Shown here: piece after piece, positions 21,055 to 34,618 of the stretch
Layout: every line of letters begins with the position of its first letter
Numbering within the stretch: position 1 is the stretch's first letter
Source: Chlamydoabsidia padenii
Lineage: Eukaryota; Mucoromycota; Mucoromycetes; Mucorales; Cunninghamellaceae
Reading direction: 5' to 3'
Assembly: GCA_025330725.1 (NCBI GenBank)
Contig: JAIWND010000007.1
Location: 1,054,001 to 1,118,000, forward strand
DNA length: 64,000 bases
The notes under the pieces: generated by a model
Database searches by the model: none
The model's input: only the letters and a program-made list of their open reading frames with translations
Told to the model about the DNA's origin: nothing
Translations under genes and position numbers: made by a program

Positions 21055-24000
21055 ATGACTATGACACTAACAAAGGTAAAAAGAACACAGTTTTATTACT
21101 TTCAATCGCTAATTGTGTAGACTAATGAAATGCATTTGTTGGTTGATAAAATAATAAAAAGTATAGCTGAAACTAATCATACCCAACTTTTTCTTTTTGA
21201 CTTAGACAAACCAGTCATGAACGAAAACACTGTATCACATACAATTGGCAAAGAAAAAGACATTACCATTGACACCACAAACAACATTGATACAATTACA
21301 CCTTCCACTTTTACTTCAACATCCTCAACCTGTCCTACTGTAGATCAGCATTCGCTGGACAACAAAACGCCTGAATCCCCCAGCTCTCATTCGTCACCAC
21401 CTATTAAGCGAACTGTCAAACTAACAAAGCGGGACATTCTGATTCAATCCAAGTTGAAGGAAATCAAGGTGCGATCACTCTTTGACACCGATGGCGACAT
21501 CAACTCACACAACATCTTGCAAGCAGAAGACGGTGCATCGAGACCCAAACGCCAAGCCCAAAAACGAAAATACCCTGACGAACACACTAGTAGCAGTAAC
21601 AGCCCAAAAAAGCACACTTCGTCATCATCACCACCTGTTTACTTCAAGACGGCTCGACGACCAGTAGGACGACCTCCTGGTTCTGGGAAAAAGCAACAAC
21701 AACAACAGCAACAGCAACAGCAACCATCTAAAGTTTCACCACCAACAATAACATATAGTGGAAAACGACGTGGTCGGAAACCAAAGATCGCCATATCTTC
21801 ACCACCTGATAACAAACATGGACGGAAAAAAGAAGTATCAACAACATCTTCATCACTTGTAACAGGCCGACCCAAGAAAGCCGCGATCACCCCACTTCAA
21901 TCGGCCGAACTTTTGATGCAACAGCGACAAAAAAGCGTGGAACTATTACGACCTACACCTAAAACAGCATTGGAAAAGGTGCGGAATCAAACCATTCGTG
22001 ATCGGGAACGTGAACTTCAATCGACATTGGCGCATCATGATACTTTGGTACGGGAATTGGCTCATATGGAGGTCTATCAAACTATTGTGGATTATCGACC
22101 TGATTCTTATAGTACTGATGAACGTGTGACAAAGGTAAATCTCATCACCCACCCAAAAGTAACAAATCATGAATAATTTATTAATCTTCTTCTTTCTTTA
22201 TATTACTTTTTATAGTTTATTCTTGATCACAATCTATGGGACAAGGCCAATGACTATTTATTGAAAAAACAGTGGACAAATATCAACACAGATAGAGTGA
22301 TTCGAACTCGACCTACTCAACAACCTCAAGTTGTACCATTGATCAAAATGCTTCAACACTCTTCCGAATTAGATGCACTTTCGACTGACTCGGCCTCCAC
22401 CAGTAATGATACACAGCGACAAATACTTCTTCGGTCACTTCCACCGGCAGCAGTCAATACCATCCGATCTGGTACTGGCATCAAGAAATTCCATCGTCAA
22501 TTCTCAACATTGGATGTTTACCTGTCGACCTTTATTTATTTGGACGATAACAATGAAAACGATGATCCAACAATGGGAACAACAGCAACAAAGGATGTAG
22601 TGGATCGTTATGTGGAAAAGGAAAGGGCGATTCGTGATCGGATTCGACAGTTGGAGGAAACAGGTGGCGGATTCACGACACGATTAAAGGAATTGGCCAA
22701 TCGACGACCTCAACAACCTCCTTCTTATTTGATGGCGACAGAGGTGGGATCAGAACACCGAAACCGACAAGATGCTACACTTAGTATCCATGACTCTATT
22801 GTCTCTCAGGTCATCATTGCCGCCAAAAACTTTCACGGACATACCAAGTATCGACGAAATGCAGCTCGAAAATGCGCCAAGGCGGTGGACAAGTATTGGG
22901 ATCATATTCATAATCGCGACGAACGATCTCATCGGGAAGAAATCAAACGGCTGACTCGATTGGCGAAGTGGACTGCTCATCAAGTCAGAGGCAAATGGCG
23001 GGTGGTGGAACGTATTTGTGACGCTCGATTCAAGGAACTTTTGAAGGAACAACAGGCCAAGAAAAGTCGGCGTCATTTGGAAATGATCTTGGAACACTCG
23101 GAACAAATGCTCGGTGTACGTATGGACGAATTAGCCATGAATCAACAACGACAAGATAGTCTACCTGATACCCCTCAATCGGCGTCTTTGGTGGATCAAG
23201 ACAGTGACAACAATAATAATCCCCAACTTGAATCTACTACAACTTCCTTGAAATCTTGGTATAATGATGACGAATCTGATCATGTCACTCCTGATGCAAC
23301 TACACCTGCTAGCTTGAACTACTGGACAACACAATCTGAAGATGGCTCTGACTCTGAAAAATCTGTGGATGCTGATGCTGATGATGATGATGATCGAGAT
23401 CACATTATTGATGATTTGGATGATGATTCTGACAGTAGTGCACAAGATGAAGATGAATTATTGACGGTGGAACAGCTTCGACAGAAATATCAACATTATG
23501 GACAAGAAATCAGTAGCGACGACGACGGTGACGATTCAACAACACCATCTGAAATACCGACTGACGATGATGATGATACCAGCGATGGATTCGATCTCAA
23601 GGCGTTGACTTCTCGGGCCTTTGAAGAAATTGACGATAATGAAGACTTCCAGGATTCAGATTATTCGACTCGATCTGTTGGTGGTACTAATGGCGACAAA
23701 GATGACTATAATTTGAACATGTCTGACGATGGTGAAACGGAGGATGATGATGAAGTGTTGTTATCTTTAAGCACTGAAGCTGATCTCCCTCTAGACAAAC
23801 TATATGCTCAATACCCTTTATCAACAATGACTAACGATCAGCAGGAAAATGAAGGCGACACTGGTGTGGACAATAACAGCGACTCGGATATACCTAGGGA
23901 TGATGATAATAAACACCAAGCGGAGGAAACACATTGGCAGGCTATCACTACATCTAAAATTCGAAAGGCTTCTGTCTCCTTATCTGATATCGATTCTGGT

Positions 24001-27000
24001 GAAGTGCGACACGACAAGCGGGCAAAGTGGATCGATACTATTGCAAGTGACGATGCGACCAAAGTAGATGGCGACGTAGCAAATGACAATGACGACGATG
24101 ATGATCGCACGGTAACTGATTATGGCTCTGAAGCACCTGATGATGACGATCAAAATGCCGATACTCGGCAGCAAACACTCTCTATTGTGACGGCGGAGAA
24201 TGAAACTCGTGATTTGCTTGCAGAACCAGGGGCAACGACTCTGCAAGATGAAGGAGACAGCGAACAAGTGAATCAAGAAGCACAACAACCTACTGGCACA
24301 ACATTATCAACCACCAAGGTGGACACTCGAATTCCTTTTTTACTACGGGGCACACTTCGGGAATATCAACACGTAGGATTGGATTGGCTTGCTAGTTTAT
24401 ACAACAATGGGTTGAACGGAATTCTGGCGGATGAAATGGGGCTCGGCAAGACGATTCAAACAATAGCCCTTTTGGCGTCATTGGCATGCGACAAGGGTAT
24501 TTGGGGTCCTCATCTGGTGGTGGTGCCGACAAGTGTGATTCTGAACTGGGAAATGGAATTCAAGCGGTGGCTTCCTGGCTTCAAGATTCTGACTTACTAT
24601 GGTAATCCAAAGGAACGCAAAGAAAAACGGTCTGGTTGGTCTAAAGAAAATGCTTTCCACGTGTGTATCACCTCTTATCAACTGGTCCTACAAGATCAAA
24701 GTGCTTTCCGTCGAAAAGCATGGCAGTACCTGATTCTGGACGAAGCTCATCATATCAAGAACTTTCGCTCTCAACGATGGCAGGTGCTTTTGAACTTTAA
24801 TTCCCGCCGGCGACTTTTATTGACAGGAACGCCGCTTCAAAACAATCTCATGGAACTCTGGTCTCTGCTCTACTTTTTGATGCCGAATGGTGTGTCTGCC
24901 TCTATGCCTATTGGGTTTGCTAATCTCAAGGAATTCCAGGAATGGTTTTCGTCTCCGGTGGACCGCATGATCGAAAACCAACAAGGGATGAATGAAGAAT
25001 CTCGGTTGGCTATCCAGAAACTTCATACCGTGCTTCGACCTTATCTCTTGCGACGACTCAAGGTGGATGTGGAACAACAAATGCCTGCCAAGTATGAACA
25101 TGTTATCTATTGTCGACTGTCGAAACGTCAACGATACCTTTACGACGACTTTATGGGGCGCGCCAAAACCAAGGAAACTCTGGCCAGTGGTAACTTTCTC
25201 AGCATCATCAACACTTTGATGCAGTTGCGCAAGGTGTGTAACCATCCTGACTTGTTTGAAGAACGACCGATTGTGACCAGCTTTAGTATGGCAAGTGATG
25301 TGATTGATCAAGGACAACATCTGGATAAACTGGTGCGACGGCTTCTGGATTCCAACAATAACAACAACAAGAAAGATTTAGGTGCTTTGAATCTTATTAT
25401 CGTGCAGCCTGAACTGGAAATGACGGCGAGTCAATGGGACATTGACAATTACACAACATTGGATTGTTCAGCAGCATTTATGGAGACGATACAGCAACAA
25501 AGACAAGCGATTGACAATACCGTTTGTTCTCGAAAAGTAGAAGCGACAAGGAAGTATTTGGAATTAAAGACCTTTGCAAAGATTCATGCGGCACAACAAC
25601 AAATGATGCAAGTACACCGGTGGGAATCTATTCATGCAATCAATCAACAACGGTGTCAACAACGTCCTTTATTGGGTGCCGGGTTATTGGATCAATGTCG
25701 CCTCTTATATGCACGACCTCATCAAGACATGTATTTTCCAGCAAATGATCATCGACATCAAATCAATCCACTGAATCAGTCTAACCTCCTTGGTCAATGT
25801 ATACTTGGGTATGAAGATAGAATCAATCGATACATGGATGTGATTGAACGCTTTACATTTGTGACACCAGCCGCCGTTGTCAAGCCAACTACCATTACTA
25901 CCACCAGATCAACCATGCTACAGCCAGTAAAAGATATCCTTCATCCTCTTACCTCAAGATTGCAAATCGCCTTCCCCGACAAACGACTATTACAATACGA
26001 CTGTGGGAAATTACAACGGTTGGCGATCCTCTTACAACAATTGGCTGCAGGTGGTCATCGTGTACTCATTTTCACACAGATGACACGGGTGCTCGATGTA
26101 TTGGAGGCCTTTCTCAACATGCATGGACATCGTTACTTGCGACTGGATGGGGCAACTAAGGTGGAACAACGACAATTACTGACGGAACAATTTAATAGTG
26201 ATAAGCGCATCCTTTGCTTCATCTTGTCAACACGAAGTGGCGGATTGGGAATCAATTTGACCGGAGCTGACACTGTGATATTTTATGACTCCGACTGGAA
26301 TCCATCCATGGTAAAGAAAAAGAACTTTAAAAAACAATTTTTTAATTCGTTTTTATTGTTAGGATAAACAATGCCAAGATCGTGCTCATCGCATTGGACA
26401 ACTACGGGATGTACATATCTACCGCTTTGTTACAGAATACACGATTGAAGAAAACATCTTTAAAAAAGCAAATCAGAAAAGGTGAGGAAGGATAGAAATA
26501 AAGAAAGGGGTAAATGAAGTAGGTTTATTAATATTGTTGCTCTTGATAGATTATTGGATGACATGGTTATACAAGAAGGGGGCTTCACCAATGATTACTT
26601 TCAAAAGATGGATTGGTGGAAAGATTTACCTGAAGTGACCAATGCGGAACAACAACAAGAAGATCAAGATAACAACAATACTATCGACATGGAACAAGCT
26701 CTACTCGAAGCTGAAGGGGACGAGGCGGATGCTCAAGCTGCTATTGCTGCTCGGAACGAAATGACAATGGATGACGATGAATTCGACGACAAACCAACAC
26801 CTTCTTCCAGCAAAAGTGTATCAAAGCCATCACCATCGCCTTCACCATCATCACCTGCGATTCAGTCTAAAACTCCGCCAACACAAGAACATTCCTCTGA
26901 AGAACAACAACAACCATCAAACCTGGACCTCGATCGTGATGACAATGAAGATGACAAAGTACAAGAACTGGATACGGAAGTCGGACATGTCGATCAATAT

Positions 27001-27075
27001 ATGCTTCGGTTTTGGGAAAGGGAAATGTTTGGCCAATATCTGGGATTTGGTGGATTCCCCGAACCCGTAGATTAG
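21055..27075 (+). CDS. SWR1: Swr1 chromatin-remodelling ATPase
   Basis: About 1,924 aa from five exons: 21055-21075, 21121-22134, 22216-26310, 26363-26481 and 26550-27075. The catalytic subunit of SWR1-C exchanges H2A for H2A.Z in nucleosomes. AT-hook-like segments are present near the N-terminus (RRPVGRPPGSGKK, GKRRGRKPK, TGRPKK). An HSA domain (about residues 550-625, RLAKWTAHQVRGKW) is followed by long acidic stretches. The first ATPase lobe has Walker A DEMGLGKT (about 1085) and DEAHHIKN (about 1186). A split-lobe insert of about 220 residues is typical of the Swr1/Ino80 class. The second lobe has TRSGGLGINLTGADTVIFYD and DRAHRIGQ. The exact start is uncertain: ATGs at 21055 and 21061 are in frame with exon 2, whereas ATG 21051 is not; 21130 could also serve. 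Confidence 0.93.
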
Positions 27076-28553
27076 ACTAGGCATTTCTTCCTTACCCCCT
27101 TAAATAAACTTGATCATCCTCATCCCCCAAATATTTACATACATATAGACTTTTTATTATACATCTAGTTTTTTTTTTTTTTTTTTTTTTTTTTAAGTCA
27201 TGCATATGACGTTGTTGATTGTAATAAAGAATGACTGTGGTTTATTTTGTTGGATATACCCATTTACTCATTACGTTTTATGTAAAATCCCATTACGTAT
27301 CGTTTTGGCACCCACCAAGAAGGTAGCATTGCCGATCACTTTACGCGTCAGCAAGGTCACTCAAAACTAAAAACTTTTTTTTTCCATTTTGAAACAAAGA
27401 CCACGGCAAAAAAGGGGGGAGAGGTTAATAAAAGCATGTCCGTGGGCACTCTTCTTTTATCCAAAAAAGGTAATCACGTGTAACCTGGTCATGTTGCTGA
27501 CGAATACCCAAGAGCATTCGTACGATGGCTTTTTCAAGTCAGTCACTTTTTCATGCAAAAGGATTGCATCAACCACCTCGAGATGGTCGTATCAGAAAAT
27601 AATAACAATGAGAAAATGGTTTTAGATTGGATCACATGGAGGCTTTTTAAATCACAGCAAAAAACATAATATATGGATGTCGGTTACACACACATTTATA
27701 ATGACTCGCGCGAATATCCGTTTGCTTATGCCATTCGAAACGGGTTCTTTTGCGGACATAGAGAAAAAAAAGGGGATGGATGGAGAAAATAAAATAGGAC
27801 CGAGAATTTTTTTTTTCTTCTTTTAATTGACTAGGCTAGGAATAGTAATCCTTGGCTAGAGGCTGTGGGTGTAATGAAGGGTCGGCGGGATTTGAAAATA
27901 CATTCGTTTTTTTTTTTTTAAGGAGAGGGAGAGAACAACGACCCCGTTTGTTCAAAACAATAGAGCCGCTTCGCGCGCTATGGGCTTTGAATAGGCGCTG
28001 TATGGTTGTGTCATCCTTTCGCTCGAATGTATCAATTATGGTAATAAAGGTATATTGTTTTACTTTTTTCTTTGTCCTACGTTAACCAATTCGTGCGCAC
28101 TTGATGAACCGAGCCAGTCCCTCTCTCTTTAATCAAGATAGTAAAAAAGATCAACCATACAAAAAAGATGGGATGTAACACTATTTTAAAAGATAAACAT
28201 AATGCACAGACTTGTAAAAATCGTGATGCAAGTAATAAACCTGCAATCCAATGTTGATATTCGGTGAAAACGTCGTCAAATGGTAAGTGTGATCAATCAA
28301 TCTACATGGAATCCAACCCACAGATCTTTTGTGTCACCCATCCATCACATTCATTTATCTTGTTCTCTCCCCCCCCCCCGATAGGGGGTCTCTCCTCTCC
28401 ACTAATTCAAATTCCGATCTCTGCATAGGGCCAATCAGGTGCACGGGAAGCGGCATTCGAAATTTATTATATAAAGAACCGAACCCCCATTTTTTTCGTT
28501 TCTTCTTTTTCTTTTTCCCTTGTCCACTTTTTTATTATTATTACTTTACCCTG
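27076..28553. other. Long intergenic stretch, no gene seen
   Basis: Holds the SWR1 3' end with a T tract (about 27171-27194) and the bHLH gene promoter. An orphan minus-orientation motif copy lies at 27884-27896, over 650 bp from the nearest start codon. Open frames are short and unlike proteins. Confidence 0.5.
28449..28461 (-). promoter_or_regulatory. Motif TTCGAATGCCGCT upstream of the bHLH gene
   Basis: Lies about 93-105 bp upstream of ATG 28554, in reverse orientation. TTCGAA-TG-CCGCT is a variant of the recurring pattern. Confidence 0.4.
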
Positions 28554-29554
28554 ATGCCATCTGAAAAATTCAAAATTTCAAAGGCTAGTCGATCCATTCG
28601 TCATGCTGCACAAAACTTTTTTGGTACTTTTAGTGCCTCTCCTAATGGCTCACAATCCAAATCTGTTAGTTATCCTATTGGTAAAAACTTTGCAACTAGA
28701 ACAACAACAACAACAACATCCCCTCTAATTCTTTTTTTTTCTTTTTAATATCTAGTTGGTGGAAACATTCCTGCTAGTATACACGAAGACCCTGAAACAC
28801 ATCTGGACCGACGATCAGCTCATAATGCCTTGGAACGTCAACGCCGTGAAACATTAAACTCCAAATTCCAAGAACTGGCACATGCATTACCTGCTCTTCA
28901 AACCGTACGCCGACCCAGTAAAACGATGATTGTGGCGAAATCCTTGGATTATGGTAAACAAAAAAAAAAACATTAAAACACAAAACACAGGGATGATTAA
29001 CTTTTTTTTTTTTTCTTCACTAGTCACTAAAAGCATTCAACGGGAAAACAACTATGTCAATCAAATCAAGGATCTACGAAAACAAAATGAACGATTACGG
29101 AAACAAGCCAAAGCATCCAAGGCCATCATGACAAAGCAAAACAACAAAAAGAAACCATCTTCTTCCACCACATCTACAGTATCTCAACCTATGACTCCTC
29201 CATTATCCACCACGTCTTCTTGTACCATGCAGCGATCCACAAGTAGCATTGTATCATCTCGACAACAACAAATGTCCCCACCTCTGACTCCTGAAACACC
29301 CAACAAAAATGATTCTTTGGTCATGAAATCTTCACCTTTACAACCCTCACCTTTGATTGATGCCAATTGGCCTTCTTCCATGATGGTGGCGGCGGCTTGC
29401 AATAATCCTCAGGTTCCCACTACCATCAACACTAATACGGAGATGATGATGATGCCTCAATGGGATGGATCTTGTCCAGATATGATGTTAATGCAGCCAT
29501 CTTCTCATTTGTACACCACACCCATGTATCACCAAGAACCTACTATGATCTATC

Positions 29555-29596
<42 letters not shown>

Positions 29597-29757
29597 CTAA
29601 TCCTCTCCATGACCCTGCTTTTTTGAATTACTCGGATACCATTAACCCCATGCTCTTCTCACCTTACCAATGGCAAGAAACACCTCCTGTATACCATCAT
29701 CATACACCATCCAACAAGGCAAGGCAGCAACAACAGCACCAACTCTATTTGGCTTGA
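28554..29757 (+). CDS. bHLH transcription factor with a coiled-coil extension
   Basis: A 352-aa protein from three exons: 28554-28680, 28756-28953 and 29024-29757. The basic region reads AHNALERQRRETLNSKF, with the His-x3-Glu-x3-Arg pattern of group B factors that bind E-boxes (CACGTG type). Helix 1 (FQELAHALPAL), a short loop and helix 2 (SKTMIVAKSLDYV) follow. Helix 2 runs directly into a charged heptad-like stretch (ENNYVNQIKDLRKQNERLRKQ), suggesting a zipper-extended dimer. The rest is Ser/Thr/Pro/Gln-rich with a poly-Asn run encoded by AAC repeats (29560-29595), typical of a disordered activation region. The target genes cannot be inferred. The start is the only ATG after a pyrimidine-rich leader. 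Confidence 0.88.
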
Positions 29758-31413
29758 TAAAAAAATTCCCCCCTCATTTAGTAGTTACAGTTATTTGTAT
29801 TAGGGCATGCCCAAATCTTATTACTATTTCTTCTCCCTCCTCTTCTCTTTTAGTATAGATTACAAAAAGTGTGGGGATATACCTCTACTTTTTCTTTTAT
29901 TCTCATTGCTCTAATGGGTCTATGTGTTGTACATAGTTATAGTGTTGTTTTTATTTTATATGGGTCAACTATGCATTGCTTGTCGATGGATTTGATCTAC
30001 CCCCACCAATTTAATTAATAAATCATCTTTATACTCTCTCTTTGTTTGTTGTTATTGTGGAAACAATGTATTAAATCTCAGCTGCATGGCGATACCCTAA
30101 ATAGGTAATCTCAGGAACCATGAGGCAGACACACCTTTTTGTAACAGATACCCAGTAAATAAAACCGATCTTTTTTTTTTTTTTTTTATGTAGTATGAAA
30201 CTATTTTTACAAGTGGATGAAACAAACAGGTATTTCTCACCAATGTCAGATGACAAGTAGACTTACAGCCCAACGTCTGTTCGCTTGGTCATGTTATCCA
30301 TTAAAGGTGAACGATGAATCCTGTTTCGCAAGATTTAAATCGCCGTTTGAACATCTCGGTTTTTTGGGGGGAGTACTGAAAACACTCCCAGAATCGGACA
30401 TCAGCGCGCGAGAGACTCAAGTGGCACAACATAAACGACTCTGTCGGCCAAAAAAAGTCAGCCAGCTAAAAAAGCCAAAGTGTTCACTTTATATGGCGAA
30501 AGATCGGCATAGACACCGACTCGATTTTCTTCTTTTTCTTACCTTTCCACATTACCTAGCTCACATCTCATCATGCTTTCTCTTTCGTGAATTATTTCAT
30601 CTCACTTTATGTTTTCATTCCTTTTTTCTTCCCAAGAAGGGGGGGGTGGAGGTGAAAAGGGAATAAAATGGATTCCGATCCTGCCGATCCTTTCCCGGTT
30701 ATATTAATGTTGGCTGCAAGTCGGATTATATGGTTTTGCACGACAATGACGAATCCATGTGGTACCAAAAGCAAAAAGGAGCACCGTCGATGGAGTTGAC
30801 AGGGCAATACCTTTCGCGCGAACTATCTCCATTGTCAAAAATGTTTCATGTGTGAATGGGCGGGGATTTGACGAGCAAAGTCGTTGATTGACATCATACA
30901 TTTTACGCCCTTTTTTTTTGAAAAATAATAATAATATCCGACTGTATTATTCATAGAATTCTAATCCACTTATCTATTTATCGATAGGCATCATCATCAT
31001 CGTTTACTGCAGACTTCATCATTTACTGATGTCTCCTTAAACATTTCAAGTTCCGACTTTTTTTTGTCTTGACTGAAAGCATGTCAAATGCCAAAAAAAA
31101 AACCTGATATAATACCTCCTTTTTTCCATAACAGTAAATTTATTCTTAGAAGAATAATGATAGGTTTGGATCTTGACCCCACAATGTTTGCAAGGAGGAA
31201 ATTCATGCAAGAGTACTACATCATTCAAACCCCGACTACCGCCTGCTACCAGCACTTTTATGTTTTCCAAAAAGAATGTTTATTATAATGTTTATTTAAC
31301 CAAAGGATTGTCTAAAAAGAGTATGTATACAACTATATACAAGGAGAAGGGGGGGATAGAATACATTATGGAGATGCAAAGGATATTAAGATAGAGAGAG
31401 TTGTCCTGTTGAG
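29758..31413. other. Long intergenic stretch, no gene supported
   Basis: Lies between two convergent genes (bHLH on + and the carrier on -). It contains one 149-codon open frame (30217-30666), whose product has no recognisable domain and crosses T-rich sequence. I do not call a gene. Confidence 0.45.
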
Positions 31414-32710
31414 TCAATGATCTTGATCGCGCATGGATTCTTCCAGATGGAGCACTTGTTCATACACCACAAACATGAGAGCACTTTGCAAACTTGTCCA
31501 AAACACCCGAGGACCAATCCCACGGAATAGTCCTGCCAGACCCTGATGCCTATAATTCCATATCAGTCCATCCATGATTCCGCCGTATTGTTTTTGCTGT
31601 GTTGTTGAAGCATTTTGAGTTTGTAACAACGTTTTCAGTACATCCAAAGGAGTTGTGATCGCCCCAGCGATCCCACCAGCTAGAGATCCCGTCATCAAGT
31701 CGATTTCCAAAGGTAATTGTTGTCCATCACAATGTTCATGCGCCTTCTTTTTGAATTGTTCTTTATATAATAGAGAGGAATAAGTTGATCATGTTGGTTG
31801 TATTATTATTATTATTATTATTACCATAACAAGCGAATTGGATAGCAGAGTAAGGTACATCACGAAGAATGGTAGCCTTGAATCCATGAAATAAGGCACC
31901 CCAGCCATCATATTGGACAATCTAAAAAGAGTAATTGATTAGTCAGTACATACACTATAATGCTTTACCGTTTTTGCCGCATGCCATGTATTGCGGTAAT
32001 TATATCCACTGAGGAAATGAGGATTGTTGTATTTCCCTTGTAATTGCATTCGTGTTTTCAAGACTTCTGAAGGCACATGGACGACCGAGGCAGCAAGATC
32101 CCCCAAGGACCCTGCAGTGAGATGAGCAACAACATCAGGAATATGTTGATTGGCAGTCAAGGTGCGTTTGGTGTATTCATAAATACTGAAATAAATCAAG
32201 GTACCTGGCACTAAATTGGAAAGCCTTTTATTAGTTACTAGTTTTCTATGTCATCCTTTTTTTTTTTTTGTAGTTACCTGAGCCTAGCATTGCTGGAGTC
32301 ACACCAGCATATAATCCACGCAGTATACCTTCTTCCTTCAAGATAATTCGATAGGTTTGCACCATATTATGATATTTTGGAAGGTGATGGTGAGGTTGGC
32401 CTTGAAGTCGTGTTTTGACAGTATCTACGCTACAGTCATTAGTTAGTTAGGGTAATCCTTTTGTTGTTTGTGGAGGTTTTTTTTTTTTTAATACCTATGC
32501 ATTGCCATATCCGCTGCTGATCCACCAATGCCTCCAGCAAGAATGATCTATCAAAAAAAAAAAAAAAAAAGGTCGAGAAAGTCAGTCTATCGTTTCGTTC
32601 AGTAAAAAGTTACCACTAACATCAAAGTAAGGAGGATATTCGTTTGGTGGTGACTTGATCATGGCACAATTAGAGTAACGATCCATAGTCGCCGCATGTT
32701 GTGTATTCAT
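31414..32710 (-). CDS. MME1: Mitochondrial carrier, Mme1/YMR166C type
   Basis: A 326-aa protein from six exons: 32710-32621, 32547-32495, 32429-32278, 32210-31969, 31921-31825 and 31760-31414. It has three SLC25 repeats with the signatures HSVDTVKTRLQ, VPSEVLKTRMQ and TPLDVLKTLLQ. The blocks ILAGGIGGSAADMAMH, YNYRNTWHAAKT and RDVPYSAIQFACYEQF match the yeast YMR166C (Mme1) subfamily, an inner-membrane carrier linked to magnesium export. The start at 32710 gives a short polar N-terminus; the frame upstream is Phe/Ser-rich and probably leader. Intron 1 uses a GTTAGT donor. A motif copy at 32773-32785 lies only about 63 bp upstream. Confidence 0.88.
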
Positions 32711-32772
32711 CGATGTATGAGTCTGAATCAAAGTGGAAAGAAAGAGTTTTTTTTTTCTTTTTGAAGTGACGT

Positions 32773-32785
32773 GCCGGGATTTGAA
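32773..32785 (-). promoter_or_regulatory. Motif TTCAAATCCCGGC upstream of the MME1-like gene
   Basis: Same strand as the gene, about 63 bp upstream of the start at 32710. Confidence 0.5.
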
Positions 32786-33112
32786 TTTTTGTAAATTGGC
32801 CAGGGACAGGCCCTTTGACAAGGAAATTAGAAACAATGTGGAGTTCAATCTTGAAGACAGGATGGACGCAATACTTGTGAAAGTCTTTTTACTTAGACTG
32901 ACTATATAGTTTATGATGAAGAATGATATCATCCTGTAAAGAGGTGGCCTACCTTCTAGCCCTCAGTTTGAGCAAAAAAACCCCCCTCCTCAACCCCGCT
33001 TTACAGTGATTGGCTAATGAAGGCTAGATTTGAATTAGCGTCTTTTTTGCCTTTCCCTTTCTCTTTGCATGAGAAAAATTGACGCGGCCTTTCCTTCCAT
33101 TATATATCTTTC

Positions 33113-34418
33113 ATGGCGAATAGACAAGAACATATTTACGACCAGCAAAACGACACTGGCGATATTCTGGTAGGCATTCATTACGAACTAGGTGAAATAC
33201 TTGGACAAGGAAGCTTTGGTATTATTTATGAAGGTAAAGTACGGGGAAGGGGCCTGGGAATAATGAACATAAAAAGAGCAGCTCATCAATGTATATCTAC
33301 TTAGGTCGCAATCGAACCAACAACCAACCTGTGGCAATCAAGTTTGAAACCTGTGATGCTCAAGTCCCTCAATTAAGACTGGAATATGACATTTACCGAA
33401 CTCTGGAAGGAATAGGTAAACTCACCTTCCCCTCACTCACTCATCGCTGACTATAATACTTTCTCTAGATGGAATACCCAAGGTCTATTATTTTGGTGTA
33501 GAAGGTATCGATTATTGTATGGTGATGGATTTACTTGGACCAAGCCTGGAGGATCTGTTTGACATGTGTGGGCGACAATTTACGTTGAAAACAGTAGTAG
33601 GGGTTGGTAAAGAAATGATCACGGTATTACAATCCATTCACCAACGACACTATATCTTTCGTGACATCAAACCCGATAACTTTTTAATTGGCAACACCAC
33701 TCCTTATATTCATCTCATTGATTTTGGTATGGCGAAAAAGTACCGGGATTCGAAAACACAGCGGCATATTCCTTTCAAGGAAAAGAAATCACTCAGTGGA
33801 ACAGCAAGGTATATGAGTATCAATACTCATTGTGGAAAAGGTAAAAGTGTACTAATTATGATTGACAACTTATGTAAACTAATATATATGAATGTGATTA
33901 AATAGAACAATCAAGACGGGATGATTTGGAATCATTGTGTCATGTCCTGTTGTATTTTTTACGGGGATCGTTGCCATGGCAAGGTATCCAGGCACAAGAT
34001 ATTAAAATCAAGTATGAACGTATTTGTCAAGTCAAACAAACAACTCGACCAGCTGATCTATGCGACAATTACCCAGGTAAACCCTCATCATCATTATTCA
34101 CTCACATTTATTTATTAACTGTTGATTTTTTTGATAGATGAATTTGCCACTCTTTTATCTTATGCTCGTGGTCTACGATTTGATGAAACTCCTGATTACG
34201 ATTACTGTCGTGAACTCTTGGATAATGCTTTGGTGGATCAAGTGGACGATGGGATTCGAGATTGGATGTTATTGAACAATGGGAAAGGATGGGAGGTAAT
34301 AGGAACTACCTTGCTATGTAAACCAGCTCAACATGCTCACCTTCACTTTTATAAATATATATGATAGGAGACTGGACGAAGGCGGCCCAAGAAAACCTTG
34401 TTATTAATGCCCAATTAG
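33113..34418 (+). CDS. Casein kinase 1 family Ser/Thr kinase, short form
   Basis: A 327-aa protein from six exons: 33113-33233, 33305-33415, 33469-33840, 33906-34076, 34138-34295 and 34368-34418. The glycine loop is [11 protein letters not shown] and the ATP lysine lies in VAIKFE. The catalytic loop reads FRDIKPDN, so the usual HRD histidine is Phe; yeast Yck and animal CK1-gamma have Tyr there. DFG is present ([12 protein letters not shown]). The CK1 signatures [18 protein letters not shown] and [21 protein letters not shown] confirm the family. The protein ends soon after the kinase domain ([15 protein letters not shown]) with no C-terminal Cys-Cys, so it lacks the palmitoylation anchor of Yck1/2. 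It diverges from the carrier gene with about 400 bp between start codons. Confidence 0.92.
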
Positions 34419-34506
34419 GCTAGTGTTGCTGTTTATATCTATCAATAAAAAGATTCTTTGTATGATTTGTATGCATCTGAATTGTCCTTTCACCAAAGAA
34501 GTATAT

Positions 34507-34519
34507 TTTAAATCCCGAT
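34507..34519 (+). promoter_or_regulatory. Motif TTTAAATCCCGAT upstream of the SERF-like gene
   Basis: Lies about 100-112 bp upstream of ATG 34619, on the same strand. Confidence 0.5.
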
Positions 34520-34618
34520 CACCCCCCTTACAAAAAATTTTTTTTTTATTCTCCCTCATCTTCTCTCTTTGCCTTACTCCTTTTTTTATACTTTAACGAT
34601 TTATTTATTTAACTCATC

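Noticed and set aside
30217..30666. 149-codon plus-strand open frame
   Set aside because: No recognisable domain, a Phe/Leu/His-rich end from pyrimidine-rich DNA, no splice partners and no upstream motif; probably chance.
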